Shown here piece after piece: positions 1-8,562 of a stretch of DNA of 64,000 nucleotides; position 1 is the stretch's first letter, and each line of letters starts with the position of its first letter. The notes beneath the pieces are model-generated. The model ran no database searches and had not been told where the DNA came from. It was given only the letters and a program-made list of their open reading frames with translations. A program made the position numbers and the translations under genes. Source of the DNA: Actinoplanes lutulentus (GTDB taxonomy: Bacteria > Actinomycetota > Actinomycetes > Mycobacteriales > Micromonosporaceae); assembly GCF_003259845.1 (NCBI RefSeq), contig NZ_QLMJ01000004.1, forward strand, positions 248,001-312,000, in the 5' to 3' direction.

Positions 1-822
1 GGGCAGCAGACACCCACCGCCCGCGCCTCGGCCCCGCTGGTCACCACGGCACCCCTGGCCCGCCCGACAGCACCAGCACCGAACCGCCCGCCGGACGAAC
101 CGAACAAACCCGGTGACACAGAACCCGCCGGACCGTCCGGCCGTACCTCGCGGCTGCGGATCGGCTGGCACTCGATGCCGCGTGCCGGTCTGCGCCGGAT
201 CACCGTCACCCCGGTCACCGGAGCGGGGCTGCTCCTCGGGCGTAATCAGCAGCAGATTCCCGTACCCCTGAAGCTCTTTTCGCCGAGGCCGGAGCGCGTC
301 GCTCTGATCGGTGGCGCCTGGGCCGCGCAGCTGTTGATCTTCCGGGCGTTCTCGATCGGCGCCCGTGCGATCGTGGTGACCACCGAGCAGCGGGCCTGGT
401 CCGGGTTCGGTGAGCGGGCCACCGGGCAGTACAACCGGCTCACCGTGCTCGGCGGCGAACCGAGCAGCCTGCCGTCCGGCACCGCGCAGACGCCGTCGCT
501 GATCGTTTACGACCTCGGTGTGACCGGCCCGGCCACCGCACCGCCGCTCGGACCGTGGTCGACGCAGCTCACCGTGCTGCGGCAGCTGGACCGGCCGGGC
601 GTCGCGGCGCTGCAGGAAGCCGGCCTGACCCTGATGCAGCGGCTCGGCGGCGACGAGGCCACCCTCGCGGCGGCGACGCTGCGGCTGGACCAGCAGAACG
701 GGCAGCTGCTCCAGTTCATGACCGACGACATGCTGGCGGTGGCCGGCAACGGCCCGGACCAGTTCGTCTTCCTGAACCAGACGGCGCTGGAGCAGCAGTA
801 CGTGGGGATGCCGAGGCGTTAA
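1..822 (+). CDS. eccE: EccE-like type VII secretion protein, C-terminal part (start lies outside the window)
   Basis: The reading frame is open from base 1 to the TAA at 820-822, giving 273 visible residues; the first ATG (175) is internal because in-frame Pro/Ala-rich coding sequence precedes it. The visible part has a low-complexity Pro/Thr/Ala linker, then a conserved module with GAGLLLGRNQQQIPVPLKLF and VALIGGAWAAQLLIFRAFSI, like the cytoplasmic domain of actinobacterial EccE proteins. EccE is a membrane component at the periphery of the ESX secretion complex. It converges tail to tail with eccC (stop codons overlap at 819-822) and heads a locus with eccC, eccD, eccB and mycP, which supports the call. 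The expected N-terminal membrane segments are off-window. Family assignment is from recalled similarity, so moderate. Confidence 0.68.
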   Translation, partial: GQQTPTARASAPLVTTAPLARPTAPAPNRPPDEPNKPGDTEPAGPSGRTSRLRIGWHSMPRAGLRRITVTPVTGAGLLLGRNQQQIPVPLKLFSPRPERVALIGGAWAAQLLIFRAFSIGARAIVVTTEQRAWSGFGERATGQYNRLTVLGGEPSSLPSGTAQTPSLIVYDLGVTGPATAPPLGPWSTQLTVLRQLDRPGVAALQEAGLTLMQRLGGDEATLAAATLRLDQQNGQLLQFMTDDMLAVAGNGPDQFVFLNQTALEQQYVGMPRR

Positions 823-3800
823 CGGCTCGGCGGCGTCCACGCCAGCTGGACCAGCCGGGCGCCGTGTTTGCGGGTCACCATCCAGGCCCGTCCCGGCGGC
901 AGGGGCTGCGGTTTCAACGTGCCGAACAGCGGACCCTCCTCGCGCGGGCCGGACATCACGATGCCCGGCGACGCCAGCTCCCGGATCCGGCCGATCATCG
1001 GCTCGAAAAGCGCCCGGCTCGCCCCACCGACGCGCCGGGTGACGACCACGTGCAGGCCGATGTCGCGCGCCTGCGGCAGGAACTCGATGAGCGGCTGCAG
1101 CGCCGTCTGACCGACCAGGTCGTAGTCGTCGATCAGCACGTACAGCTGCGGGCCTTTCCACCAGCTGCGGCTGGCCAGCATCTCCGGTGTGACGTCCGGG
1201 CCGGGCAGCCGCTCGCGCATCGCCACTGCCACCTGGTTGATCAGGTCGGTGGTGATCTGGGCGGACGTTCCGTACCCAAGGGTGTGCTCGGCCGGGACGC
1301 AACCGAGCAGGCTGCGCCGCAGATCGACGAGGAGAATCCTGGCTTGCGCCGGGGTGTGGCTCGCCGCGATCGACTTGGCTAGGCCTCGCAGGAACGAGCT
1401 CTTGCCGGACTCGACGTCGCCGAAGAGCAGCGCGTGCGGCTCGTTGTCGAAGTCCAGCCAGACCGGCTGGAGGTCGGCCTCGGCGACGCCGATCGGGATC
1501 TTCTCACCCTCGGCGGGCGGCAGACTTTCGTACGGAAGCTCCGCCGGAAGCAGGCGCACCCGGGGCGCCGGAGCGCCGGGCCACTGTTTGATGGAGAGCT
1601 TGACCAGCTCGGCGACCGCGGCGGCGAGGTCCTCGTTGCGCTGCTCCCGGTCGATGCGGGGCAGCGCGGCGAGGAAGTGGTAACCGTCCGGGGTGAGACC
1701 ACGTCCCGGCGCGGACTCCGGCACGTTGACCGCTTCACGCCGGTTGATCGCCGAGTCGCTGGGTTCGCCGAGCCGCAGCTCGATCCGGGTGCCGAAGACG
1801 TCGCGGATCTGCGGGCGGATGTCCATCCAGCGGTTCGTCGCGGCCAGGATGTGTATCCCGAAACCGAGGCCGCGGTTGGCGATCTCGTGAACCATCGGTT
1901 CCAGGTCCTCGAACTCACTCCGCAACGTCGACCACCCGTCGACCACCAGGAAGACGTCACCGAACGGGTCCTCGGCGAACCCGCCCTGCACCTTGGCCCG
2001 CCGGTACGCCGCAGCGCCCTCGACGTTCTCCCGGGCGAACAGCTCCTCACGGGCGCGCATCAGCCCGTGCAGTTCGGCGATCGTCCGGCGTACCCGATCC
2101 ACGTCGCGCCGGGTCGCCACACCGCCGACGTGCGGCAGGTCGGTGAGCGCGCCGAGCGGCCCGCCACCGAAGTCCAGGCCGTAGAACTGCACCTCACGCG
2201 GCGTGTGGGTCAACGCCAGAGACACCATGAGCGTACGCAGGAGGTTGGATTTTCCGGACTGTGCGGAACCGACCACGACCACGTTGCCGGCCGCGCCGGA
2301 AAGGTCCAGCCAGAGCGGGTCACGGCGCTGCTCGAACGGCTTGTCGACGACCCCGCCGAGAGCGTGCAGTGATCCGAACCGGTCAGCCGCGTCGACGGCC
2401 AGCCCCCGCTCCGGAAGGGTGATCGTGGGCGGCAGCATCTGGCCGAGGGTGGGCGCCACGTCGAGCGGCGGCAGCCACACCTCGTGCGCAGGGCTGCCGT
2501 TGCCTTCCATCTGCCGGACGAGGATTTCCATCAGGGTGTCGCCCGTCAGGGCTTTTTCCGCTTCTTCGGCTTCTTGCGGGGTCGACTTTTCGTCCTTTTT
2601 GGGCGGAGCCGCATAAAACGTGGAGAACTCCCGGATCGGATTGCTGGTCCGCATCCCGCCGGCGATGGACGCGCCGTCCCGCCGGACCGGGCCGGAGACA
2701 TATGCCGCCTTCAGCCGGATCAGCCCCTCGGTGCCGGTCCGCAGATATCCGTGACCGGGCGACCGGGGCAGCTCATAGGCATCGGGCGCACCCAGAACGG
2801 CCCGGCTCTCCATCGACGAGAACGTCCGCAGCCCGATCCGGTAGGACAGGTGCGATTCCAGCCCGCGCAGCCGCCCTTCCTCCAGTTTCTGCGAGGCGAG
2901 CAGCAGGTGGATGCCGAGCGAGCGGCCGACGCGTCCGATCTGGACGAACATGTCGATGAAGTCGGGCCGCGCGCTGAGCAGCTCGGAGAACTCGTCGACG
3001 ATGAAGAGCAGGCTGGGCAGCGGCGCGAGCGGCACACCCGCTGAGCGGGCCCGCTCGTAATCACGCTGCGAGGCGTAGTTGCCCGCCTTGCGCAGCAGCT
3101 CCTGCCGCCGGGTGAGCTCGCCGGAGATCGCGCCGAGCATCCGGTCGACAAGCGACAGCTCACCCTCCAGGTTCGTGATCATCGCGGCGGTGTGCGGCAG
3201 CCGGTCCAGCGAGGCGAACGTGGCACCGCCCTTGAAGTCGACAAGCACGAAGTTGAGGATCTCCGGGCTGTGCGTCAGCCCGAGCGCGATCACCAGCGTG
3301 CGCAGCAGCTCGGACTTGCCGGAACCGGTCGCACCGACCAGCAGACCGTGCGGGCCCATCCCGTCCTGGGCCGACTCCTTCAGGTCGAGCTCAATCGCCC
3401 GGCCGTCCAGCCCGACGCCGATCGGCACCCGCAGCCGGTCCCGGTTCGGCCGGCTCGCCCACAGATCAGACAGATCAATTCCGTACGGGTCACCGACCTC
3501 CAGCAGCTCCGCGAGACCCATGTCCTGGTTCACCGCGGGCTGATCGGCGAACGACGCGGCGGAGAGCCGGAGCGGGGCGAGCTCCCGGGCCAGCACCTCG
3601 GCCTGCTCGGCGCCGAGCGCGTCGGCCCGGCCCACCTCGGCCGGACCATCCATCGTGGTCCCGGTGATCGTGCCGTCGGGTGCGATCTCAAGGACCACCG
3701 AGCTGTCGTCGAGCAGCCGGGGCGGCGGCACGGACAGGTCGATCAGGGTCACCCCGGCGACGCCGCCCTCGGTCATCAGGTGGTCGGATCCGGCGGTCGA

Positions 3801-4766
3801 GCCACCGTCGATGACCACCACGACGTGCGCGCCGCCGGGTGTCACACCGGGGTCGAAGCGGGGGCGGTTGACCAGCACGTCGTCGAGCATCGCCTCCAGC
3901 GCCGGGATGCTCGGGGCGACCAGGCGTACCGGGCCGACCGCGTCGGTCTTGCCCGGGTGCTGCGAGTGCGGCAGCCATTTCGCCCACTCCCAGCCGGCCC
4001 GCCGGTCATCCGGCACGCAGATGCCGATCCGGAGATCGTCAGGAGCGTGGAAGACGGCCATCTGGGCGATCAGCGCGCGGGCGAGGTCGTGTTGCTTCTT
4101 CTCGTCGCTGCCGCGCAGGTAGATGTGCGAGAAGTCGCGCAGCGACACCGAGACCGGCAGGTCGGGGACCACCGAGTACGCGTTGACGAACCGCCGCAAC
4201 GCCGTCGCGCAGAGCGGCTCCAGCTCGTCGACCGGCCGGGTCTGCGGCGGCACCAGACGGGTCGCCACCTCCTGCGGGCCGACCGCGACCCGGATCACGG
4301 TGAAGTCGGCGTCTCCCCGCCGGCGTTCCCAGAGCCGGCCGCTGTCCGGCAGGCTCCACAGCGTGTCCGGGTCAGGGTTGCGGTAATACAGCGCCTCACG
4401 CTGCTGCCGGATGGTGTCGCGCAACTGGGCCCGCAACTGGGAGAGGTGCCGCAGGTACTGCCGGCGGGCCTCGACCATCTCGCGTTTGCCCGGGCCACCC
4501 GTGTTGGTGGCCATCATCGCCATCATGCCGAGCATCGAGACGCCGTACATCGCACCGGCCACATAGGTGATCGGTCCACCGCGCTGCGCGCCCATCATCA
4601 GCGCCATCGCGGCAGCACCGGCACCCATCGGCAGGATCATCATCATCCTGGTCCACGCCTTGCCGGTGGGCTGCGGAACCTCGGGCGGCGGGTCCAGCAG
4701 GACCTCACCGGCGGGCATGGCGGGCGCGGGCCTGCGCGGCGGGCGCTTGATGATCGTGACAGTCAC
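819..4766 (-). CDS. eccC: EccC, FtsK/SpoIIIE-family ATPase of the type VII secretion system
   Basis: EccC powers ESX secretion and recognises substrates. About 1315 residues as one fused polypeptide (EccCa plus EccCb). An N-terminal IIKRPPRRPAP signature is followed by two membrane helices at about residues 40-85. Three P-loop ATPase domains follow: Walker A VGATGSGKS near residue 483 with Walker B LLFIVDEFSELL; VGSAQSGKS near 838, whose Walker B reads VDGW and lacks the Glu, as is common in the degenerate second domain; and GDVESGKS near 1121 with VLIDDYD. I chose the GTG at 4766 because a GGGGAG lies 6 nt upstream and the protein then begins VTVTIIKRPPRR as in relatives; in-frame starts exist upstream to 4838. 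It is divergent from eccD, sharing a short promoter region. Confidence 0.95.
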   Translation of the reverse strand: MTVTIIKRPPRRPAPAMPAGEVLLDPPPEVPQPTGKAWTRMMMILPMGAGAAAMALMMGAQRGGPITYVAGAMYGVSMLGMMAMMATNTGGPGKREMVEARRQYLRHLSQLRAQLRDTIRQQREALYYRNPDPDTLWSLPDSGRLWERRRGDADFTVIRVAVGPQEVATRLVPPQTRPVDELEPLCATALRRFVNAYSVVPDLPVSVSLRDFSHIYLRGSDEKKQHDLARALIAQMAVFHAPDDLRIGICVPDDRRAGWEWAKWLPHSQHPGKTDAVGPVRLVAPSIPALEAMLDDVLVNRPRFDPGVTPGGAHVVVVIDGGSTAGSDHLMTEGGVAGVTLIDLSVPPPRLLDDSSVVLEIAPDGTITGTTMDGPAEVGRADALGAEQAEVLARELAPLRLSAASFADQPAVNQDMGLAELLEVGDPYGIDLSDLWASRPNRDRLRVPIGVGLDGRAIELDLKESAQDGMGPHGLLVGATGSGKSELLRTLVIALGLTHSPEILNFVLVDFKGGATFASLDRLPHTAAMITNLEGELSLVDRMLGAISGELTRRQELLRKAGNYASQRDYERARSAGVPLAPLPSLLFIVDEFSELLSARPDFIDMFVQIGRVGRSLGIHLLLASQKLEEGRLRGLESHLSYRIGLRTFSSMESRAVLGAPDAYELPRSPGHGYLRTGTEGLIRLKAAYVSGPVRRDGASIAGGMRTSNPIREFSTFYAAPPKKDEKSTPQEAEEAEKALTGDTLMEILVRQMEGNGSPAHEVWLPPLDVAPTLGQMLPPTITLPERGLAVDAADRFGSLHALGGVVDKPFEQRRDPLWLDLSGAAGNVVVVGSAQSGKSNLLRTLMVSLALTHTPREVQFYGLDFGGGPLGALTDLPHVGGVATRRDVDRVRRTIAELHGLMRAREELFARENVEGAAAYRRAKVQGGFAEDPFGDVFLVVDGWSTLRSEFEDLEPMVHEIANRGLGFGIHILAATNRWMDIRPQIRDVFGTRIELRLGEPSDSAINRREAVNVPESAPGRGLTPDGYHFLAALPRIDREQRNEDLAAAVAELVKLSIKQWPGAPAPRVRLLPAELPYESLPPAEGEKIPIGVAEADLQPVWLDFDNEPHALLFGDVESGKSSFLRGLAKSIAASHTPAQARILLVDLRRSLLGCVPAEHTLGYGTSAQITTDLINQVAVAMRERLPGPDVTPEMLASRSWWKGPQLYVLIDDYDLVGQTALQPLIEFLPQARDIGLHVVVTRRVGGASRALFEPMIGRIRELASPGIVMSGPREEGPLFGTLKPQPLPPGRAWMVTRKHGARLVQLAWTPPSR

Positions 4767-4892
4767 ACTGGGCTCCCCGTTGGTGACGGATCGCATCAAT
4801 CCTATCCGTCCAACTTGATCGCCGCTGTGATCCCCCATTCGTGTCGGTGGATGCTGCTACGTTGAGTGCGCGCAGGAACGCAGGAGGTGATC

Positions 4893-6275
4893 ATGACCGC
4901 TCCGGGAGGGCCGAGCCTCGCCCGGGTGACCATCGCCGCACCGACCCGCCGCATGGATCTGGCACTGCCGGACAACATGCTCGTCGCCGAGTTGCTGCCC
5001 CACCTGCTGCGGCACGCCTCACCCGGCGAGCCGGCCGATTTCGCCGGTGGCTGGGTGCTGCGCCGGGCCACCGGGACCGTGCTCGAGCCGGGCCGCAACC
5101 TCGCTGCCCAGGGCGTGCGCGACGGCGAGCTCCTGCACCTGAGCCCGGCCCGGGAGGACTGGCCCGAGCTGGCGTACGACGACGTGGTCGAAGTGATCGC
5201 CAGCGGTTCCCGCCGCGCCGGGCGGACCTGGAGCGACAGCGCCACCCGCCGATGCGGGCTGGCCGTCACCGCGGGCGCGTTGCTGCTCGGCATCGCCGGC
5301 CTCGCACTCGACGGTCCACCGTGGGTGGTCACCGCCGTCGTCGCCCTCGGCGTGGCGCTGGCCCTGACGGTTTCCGGCATCCTGCTCTCCCGCGCGTTCA
5401 GCGACGCCGGCGCCGGCGCGATCGTCGCGGCATCCGGACTTCCGTACGCGTTTCTCGGCGGCGCCTGGCTGCTCTCCGCCCCGTCGATCGGCGCGCCCGG
5501 CCTGCTGCTCGGCTCGTCCGCCCTGCTGGTGCTCAGCGTCCTCGGCCATGTCGGTGTGGCCGGGCTGACCAGGCTCTTCGTGGCCGGCACGGCGGCCGGG
5601 CTGACCGGTCTCATCGCGGCTGCTCTCGCGTTGGCCGGTGTCTCTGCCGATGGCTCGGCGGCGGTGGCTCTGACGGCGGCTATCGGGCTGCTTCCGGCGT
5701 ACCCGGTGCTGGCCGGCTGGCTCGGCCGGCTGCCCTTCCCCGAGCTGCCGAACCGCGCCGAGGAGATCCTCAAGGACAAGCCGGTCCCCCGCCGCGAGGA
5801 CGTCTTCACCGCGGTGGTCCGATCCGGCGAGGTGCTCAGCGGCCTGCTGCTCGCGGCCGCCCTCTCCAGTTTCGTGGCGATGACGTTCCTGGCGCTCAAC
5901 GATCCCGGCGTCTCCGCGGTGCTCCTCATGGTGGCCGCCGTGTCCGCCCTGCTCCTGCGCGCCCGGCTGCTGCCCACCCCGACCCAGCGGGTGCCGCTGC
6001 TGGTCGCCGGTTTCGCCGGCCTGGCCGGTCTCGGGGCCGGACCGGTGATCAGCGGTGCCGTGCCGGGCCTCGTGCTGCTCGCCGGTGCCATCGCGGTCGC
6101 GGCGATCGCGCTGCCCGCGGCGCTGATTTTCAGCCGCCGGCCGCCGTCGCCCTATCTCGGCCGGGCCGCCGACATCCTCGACGTCGTGGCGATCATGGCG
6201 TTGATCCCGCTGGCCTTCGCGGTGATCGGGGTCTTCGACAACATCCGGGGGCTGTTCGCCTCGATCGGCGGGTGA
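4893..6275 (+). CDS. eccD: EccD, integral membrane component of the type VII secretion system
   Basis: 460 residues. Residues ~1-90 form a ubiquitin-like (YukD-type) cytoplasmic domain (ARVTIAAPTRRMDLALPDN...), followed from ~120 by roughly ten or eleven hydrophobic helices interrupted by one polar loop (ILKDKPVPRREDVFTAVVRS). This is the EccD plan: the protein lines the inner-membrane vestibule of the ESX complex. The ATG at 4893 is chosen over the earlier in-frame start at 4866 because AGGAGG sits 5 nt upstream. eccB starts 4 nt after its stop, so the two are probably co-transcribed. Confidence 0.93.
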   Translation: MTAPGGPSLARVTIAAPTRRMDLALPDNMLVAELLPHLLRHASPGEPADFAGGWVLRRATGTVLEPGRNLAAQGVRDGELLHLSPAREDWPELAYDDVVEVIASGSRRAGRTWSDSATRRCGLAVTAGALLLGIAGLALDGPPWVVTAVVALGVALALTVSGILLSRAFSDAGAGAIVAASGLPYAFLGGAWLLSAPSIGAPGLLLGSSALLVLSVLGHVGVAGLTRLFVAGTAAGLTGLIAAALALAGVSADGSAAVALTAAIGLLPAYPVLAGWLGRLPFPELPNRAEEILKDKPVPRREDVFTAVVRSGEVLSGLLLAAALSSFVAMTFLALNDPGVSAVLLMVAAVSALLLRARLLPTPTQRVPLLVAGFAGLAGLGAGPVISGAVPGLVLLAGAIAVAAIALPAALIFSRRPPSPYLGRAADILDVVAIMALIPLAFAVIGVFDNIRGLFASIGG

Positions 6276-6279
6276 GCCC

Positions 6280-7650
6280 GTGACGTCCCGTCGCGATCAA
6301 CTTCAGTCGTACCAGTTCATGAACCAGCGAGTGATCTCCGCGTTCGTGATGCGCGAAACCGATCCGGCCCAGTCACCGCTGCGGCGGGGCATCGGCGCGC
6401 TCTTCGGCGGCCTGATGGTCGCCCTGCTGATCGCGGCGGGTTTCGGCATCTACGGCGTGCTCACCCGCACCGGCCCGGACCAGTGGCAGACCGACGGCTC
6501 GGTGGTGGTCGAGCGGGAGACCGGCGCCAGCTTCGTCTACCTTCGCGACAGGCTGCATCCGGCGTTGAACTTCACGTCGGCGAAACTCGCCGCGGGCCGG
6601 CCGAACCCTCGCGTTTACCGGGTCTCCGCGAAATCACTCATCGATGTGCCGCGCGGCGTGACAATCGGCATCGCCGGCGCCCCGGCCTCGCTGCCGGACC
6701 CGAAACAACAGGTCCGTCTGCCATGGACGATGTGCGCAGCGCCCGGGGCGGACATCGCATCGGTGCTGCTGGTCGCATCCGCCGGCCCGGCCGGTGACCC
6801 GCTCGGCGACCGTGCGTTGCTGGTCGCCGGTGACCCGGCCGGCGGCGTCAACCTGATCTGGCAGGGCCGCAAACACCTGATCCGCAACGCCCGGGTCACC
6901 GTCCCGGCGCTGTTCGGCGCGGCCCAGCCCACCCCGGTGCCGGTCGCCTGGCTGAACACCCTGCCCGCCGGCGCCGACATCGCACCCGCCGACGTGAACG
7001 GCCGTGGCGACAATTCGGACGCCGTCGACGGCTTCGACAACGGCGACGTGCTCTTCACCGAAACAGCCAGCGGCCGCCAGTTCTACCTGGTGCTGAACGA
7101 CAGGCTGGCCCCGATCACCGCCCTGCAACAGGCGGTTCTGAACGCCGCCTCACCCGGCGACCCGCAGGAGATCTCGGTCAACGACCTGTCCCGCTTCCCG
7201 GTGCAAAACCTGGACCCACCGGCAAACCCGGACCCGTCCGCCGACCCCTCCGTCCTGGGCCCGGCAACAGTGCCGACTCTGTCCGCCATCGGCCAGAACC
7301 AGGCAGCATGCGCCATCACCCGCGACGCCGCCGCACCCCCGGAGGTAACGACGGCGGTGCCGGTGGCGGCCCTGTCAGCGGCCGTACCGACAGGCGGCGG
7401 CCGCACCCTCGCCGACGCGGTCCAGGTCCCCGCCGGACGCTTCGAGCTGGTCAAGGCCGCAGGCGGCCTCCAGCTGATAACCGATTCCGGGGTACGCCAC
7501 GCCTTGGCGGACCCCGATGTCGCAGCGCTTCTGGGTTATCGCCCAGAGGACGCGATCAGCATCCCGACGCAGCTGCTCAACACGATCCCCGAGGGCGTGA
7601 CCCTGGACCCGGCCAAGGCCCTGACCCCAGCACCCCCCACAGCCGAGTAA
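6280..7650 (+). CDS. eccB: EccB, membrane-anchored periplasmic component of the type VII secretion system
   Basis: 456 residues, GTG start 4 nt after the eccD stop. It begins with the EccB signature SRRDQLQSYQFMNQRVISAF, has a short cytoplasmic segment, one transmembrane helix at ~45-65 (GGLMVALLIAAGFGIYGVL) and a large extracytoplasmic domain made of R1-R4-type repeats, e.g. WQTDGSVVVERETGASFVYL. Three Cys residues are visible in the extracytoplasmic part. Length is slightly short of the ~480-500 usual for the family. Together with EccC, EccD and EccE it makes up the core ESX membrane complex. After it comes 0.9 kb without a credible gene before the convergent mycP. Confidence 0.94.
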   Translation: MTSRRDQLQSYQFMNQRVISAFVMRETDPAQSPLRRGIGALFGGLMVALLIAAGFGIYGVLTRTGPDQWQTDGSVVVERETGASFVYLRDRLHPALNFTSAKLAAGRPNPRVYRVSAKSLIDVPRGVTIGIAGAPASLPDPKQQVRLPWTMCAAPGADIASVLLVASAGPAGDPLGDRALLVAGDPAGGVNLIWQGRKHLIRNARVTVPALFGAAQPTPVPVAWLNTLPAGADIAPADVNGRGDNSDAVDGFDNGDVLFTETASGRQFYLVLNDRLAPITALQQAVLNAASPGDPQEISVNDLSRFPVQNLDPPANPDPSADPSVLGPATVPTLSAIGQNQAACAITRDAAAPPEVTTAVPVAALSAAVPTGGGRTLADAVQVPAGRFELVKAAGGLQLITDSGVRHALADPDVAALLGYRPEDAISIPTQLLNTIPEGVTLDPAKALTPAPPTAE

Positions 7651-7784
7651 CAACCTGCCAGCAGCCGTTCCGAGAGCCCGACACAGGCCAACGTCCACCC
7701 GCCCGGAACCGTCCCGCCCGCCTGTGACGTTTGGATTGTCGGCAATGTTGCGCTTGCGAGCGAGTTCCGCTTGCGAGCGAGGCC

Positions 7785-7915
7785 GGGGTTTGCCGGCAAG
7801 CCGGGGTTTGCCGACGAGCCGGGCGTTGCCGACGTCGCCCGCGAGCCGAGCCTTGCCGGGTTTGCCGGGGAGGCGGGGTTGCCGGAGTTGCCCGTGAAGC
7901 CGGCGTTGCCCACAA
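7785..7915. repeat. Irregular short-period GC-rich repeat
   Basis: The motif CCGGGGTTTGCCGG(C/A) and derivatives (CCGGGCGTTGCCGAC, CCGAGCCTTGCCGGG, GCGGGGTTGCCGGAG) recur in roughly 18-27-nt steps, all built on a TTGCCG core. The array is degenerate, with copies differing in length and sequence, and it could read as Gly/Ala/Pro-rich peptide on either strand, but no supported gene uses it. Confidence 0.6.
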
Positions 7916-8193
7916 CGTCCGCTGGCCGCCCGCGACCGTACGACCGCTGCCATCGCCCGCCGGACTTTCGACCCCAAACGGCCGACCGGCGCCACTCTTC
8001 TCCCCGAACCCTCACGGAGAGTGCGCGCCCGGCAAGGAGTGCCGTCAGTGCCGGCCCGATCTTGGATACCTGTAGGTGCCCTGACCCCCACAGGTCTCCA
8101 CGAAACCAGCACTCTCCACTGTTGAGGTGGCAACGCGTCACCAAGGAACTCGCGAACCACCCGAAATCGACCCGCCACGGTGGCGGCCTCCCG

Positions 8194-8240
8194 AAACTCG
8201 TGAGTTTGCGGTCGATCCGACGGCCGAACCTCACAAGATC
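8194..8240. repeat. Dispersed GTGAGTTTG...TCACAAGATC element, copy 1
   Basis: Contains the palindrome AAACTCGTGAGTTT (8194-8207) and ends in CCTCACAAGATC. The same outer blocks, GTGAGTTTG and TCACAAGATC, recur at 24129-24170, about 16 kb away, also in a gene-free gap. This suggests a small intergenic repeat family (REP-like). Function unknown. Confidence 0.5.
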
Positions 8241-8400
8241 TGAACGATTCCTCGCAGCAAGAGCCGCCGCACCGCCCGAACCCACTACCGGTCCACAGAA
8301 CGGCGAAAGTCGAGCGGCCAAGGCTCGCCAAGATTTGCCCAAGACTCGAAGCGGCGCAATCAGTCGCCGCGCCAGCCCTCGACGGGCCAGACGCAGACGA

Positions 8401-8489
8401 GCGACGCTGGCTTATCCGGCACAGCGACGCTGGCTTATCCGGCACAGCGACGCTGGCTTATCCGGCACAGCGACGCTGGCTTACGCGGC
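8401..8489. repeat. 23-bp perfect tandem repeat, three full copies plus a partial
   Basis: The unit GCGACGCTGGCTTATCCGGC plus ACA occurs at 8401-8423, 8424-8446 and 8447-8469, with a fourth, diverging copy at 8470-8489. The copies are identical, contiguous and without spacers, so it is a minisatellite rather than a CRISPR array. 23 bp is not a multiple of 3, which argues against it being coding. Confidence 0.9.
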
Positions 8490-8562
8490 GTGAGAGCGAG
8501 CTAGCGGCTTCCGGTTTCGACCGGAGCCCAAAGCGTCCGGTTCCGGCAGGTTGAAGCACCGG

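Larger units (their letters stand above)
7651..8562. other. 0.9-kb gene-free spacer between eccB and mycP
   Basis: Several ORFs cross this stretch on both strands but their products are low-complexity or charged without family features, and their ends ignore the repeats, so I see no credible gene. It holds an irregular short-period repeat (about 7785-7915), a copy of a GTGAGTTTG palindromic element (about 8194-8240) and a 23-bp tandem repeat (8401-8489). eccB and mycP converge on it, so terminators are expected here, but no classical hairpin with a T-run was seen. Confidence 0.6.

Noticed and set aside
8401..8489. CRISPR-like array
   Set aside because: Identical units are contiguous without unique spacers, and no cas genes are present.
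7771..8493. 240-codon ORF between eccB and mycP
   Set aside because: Consists of repeat-derived Gly/Ala/Pro and charged sequence; no ribosome site or homology, and it runs through the 23-bp minisatellite.
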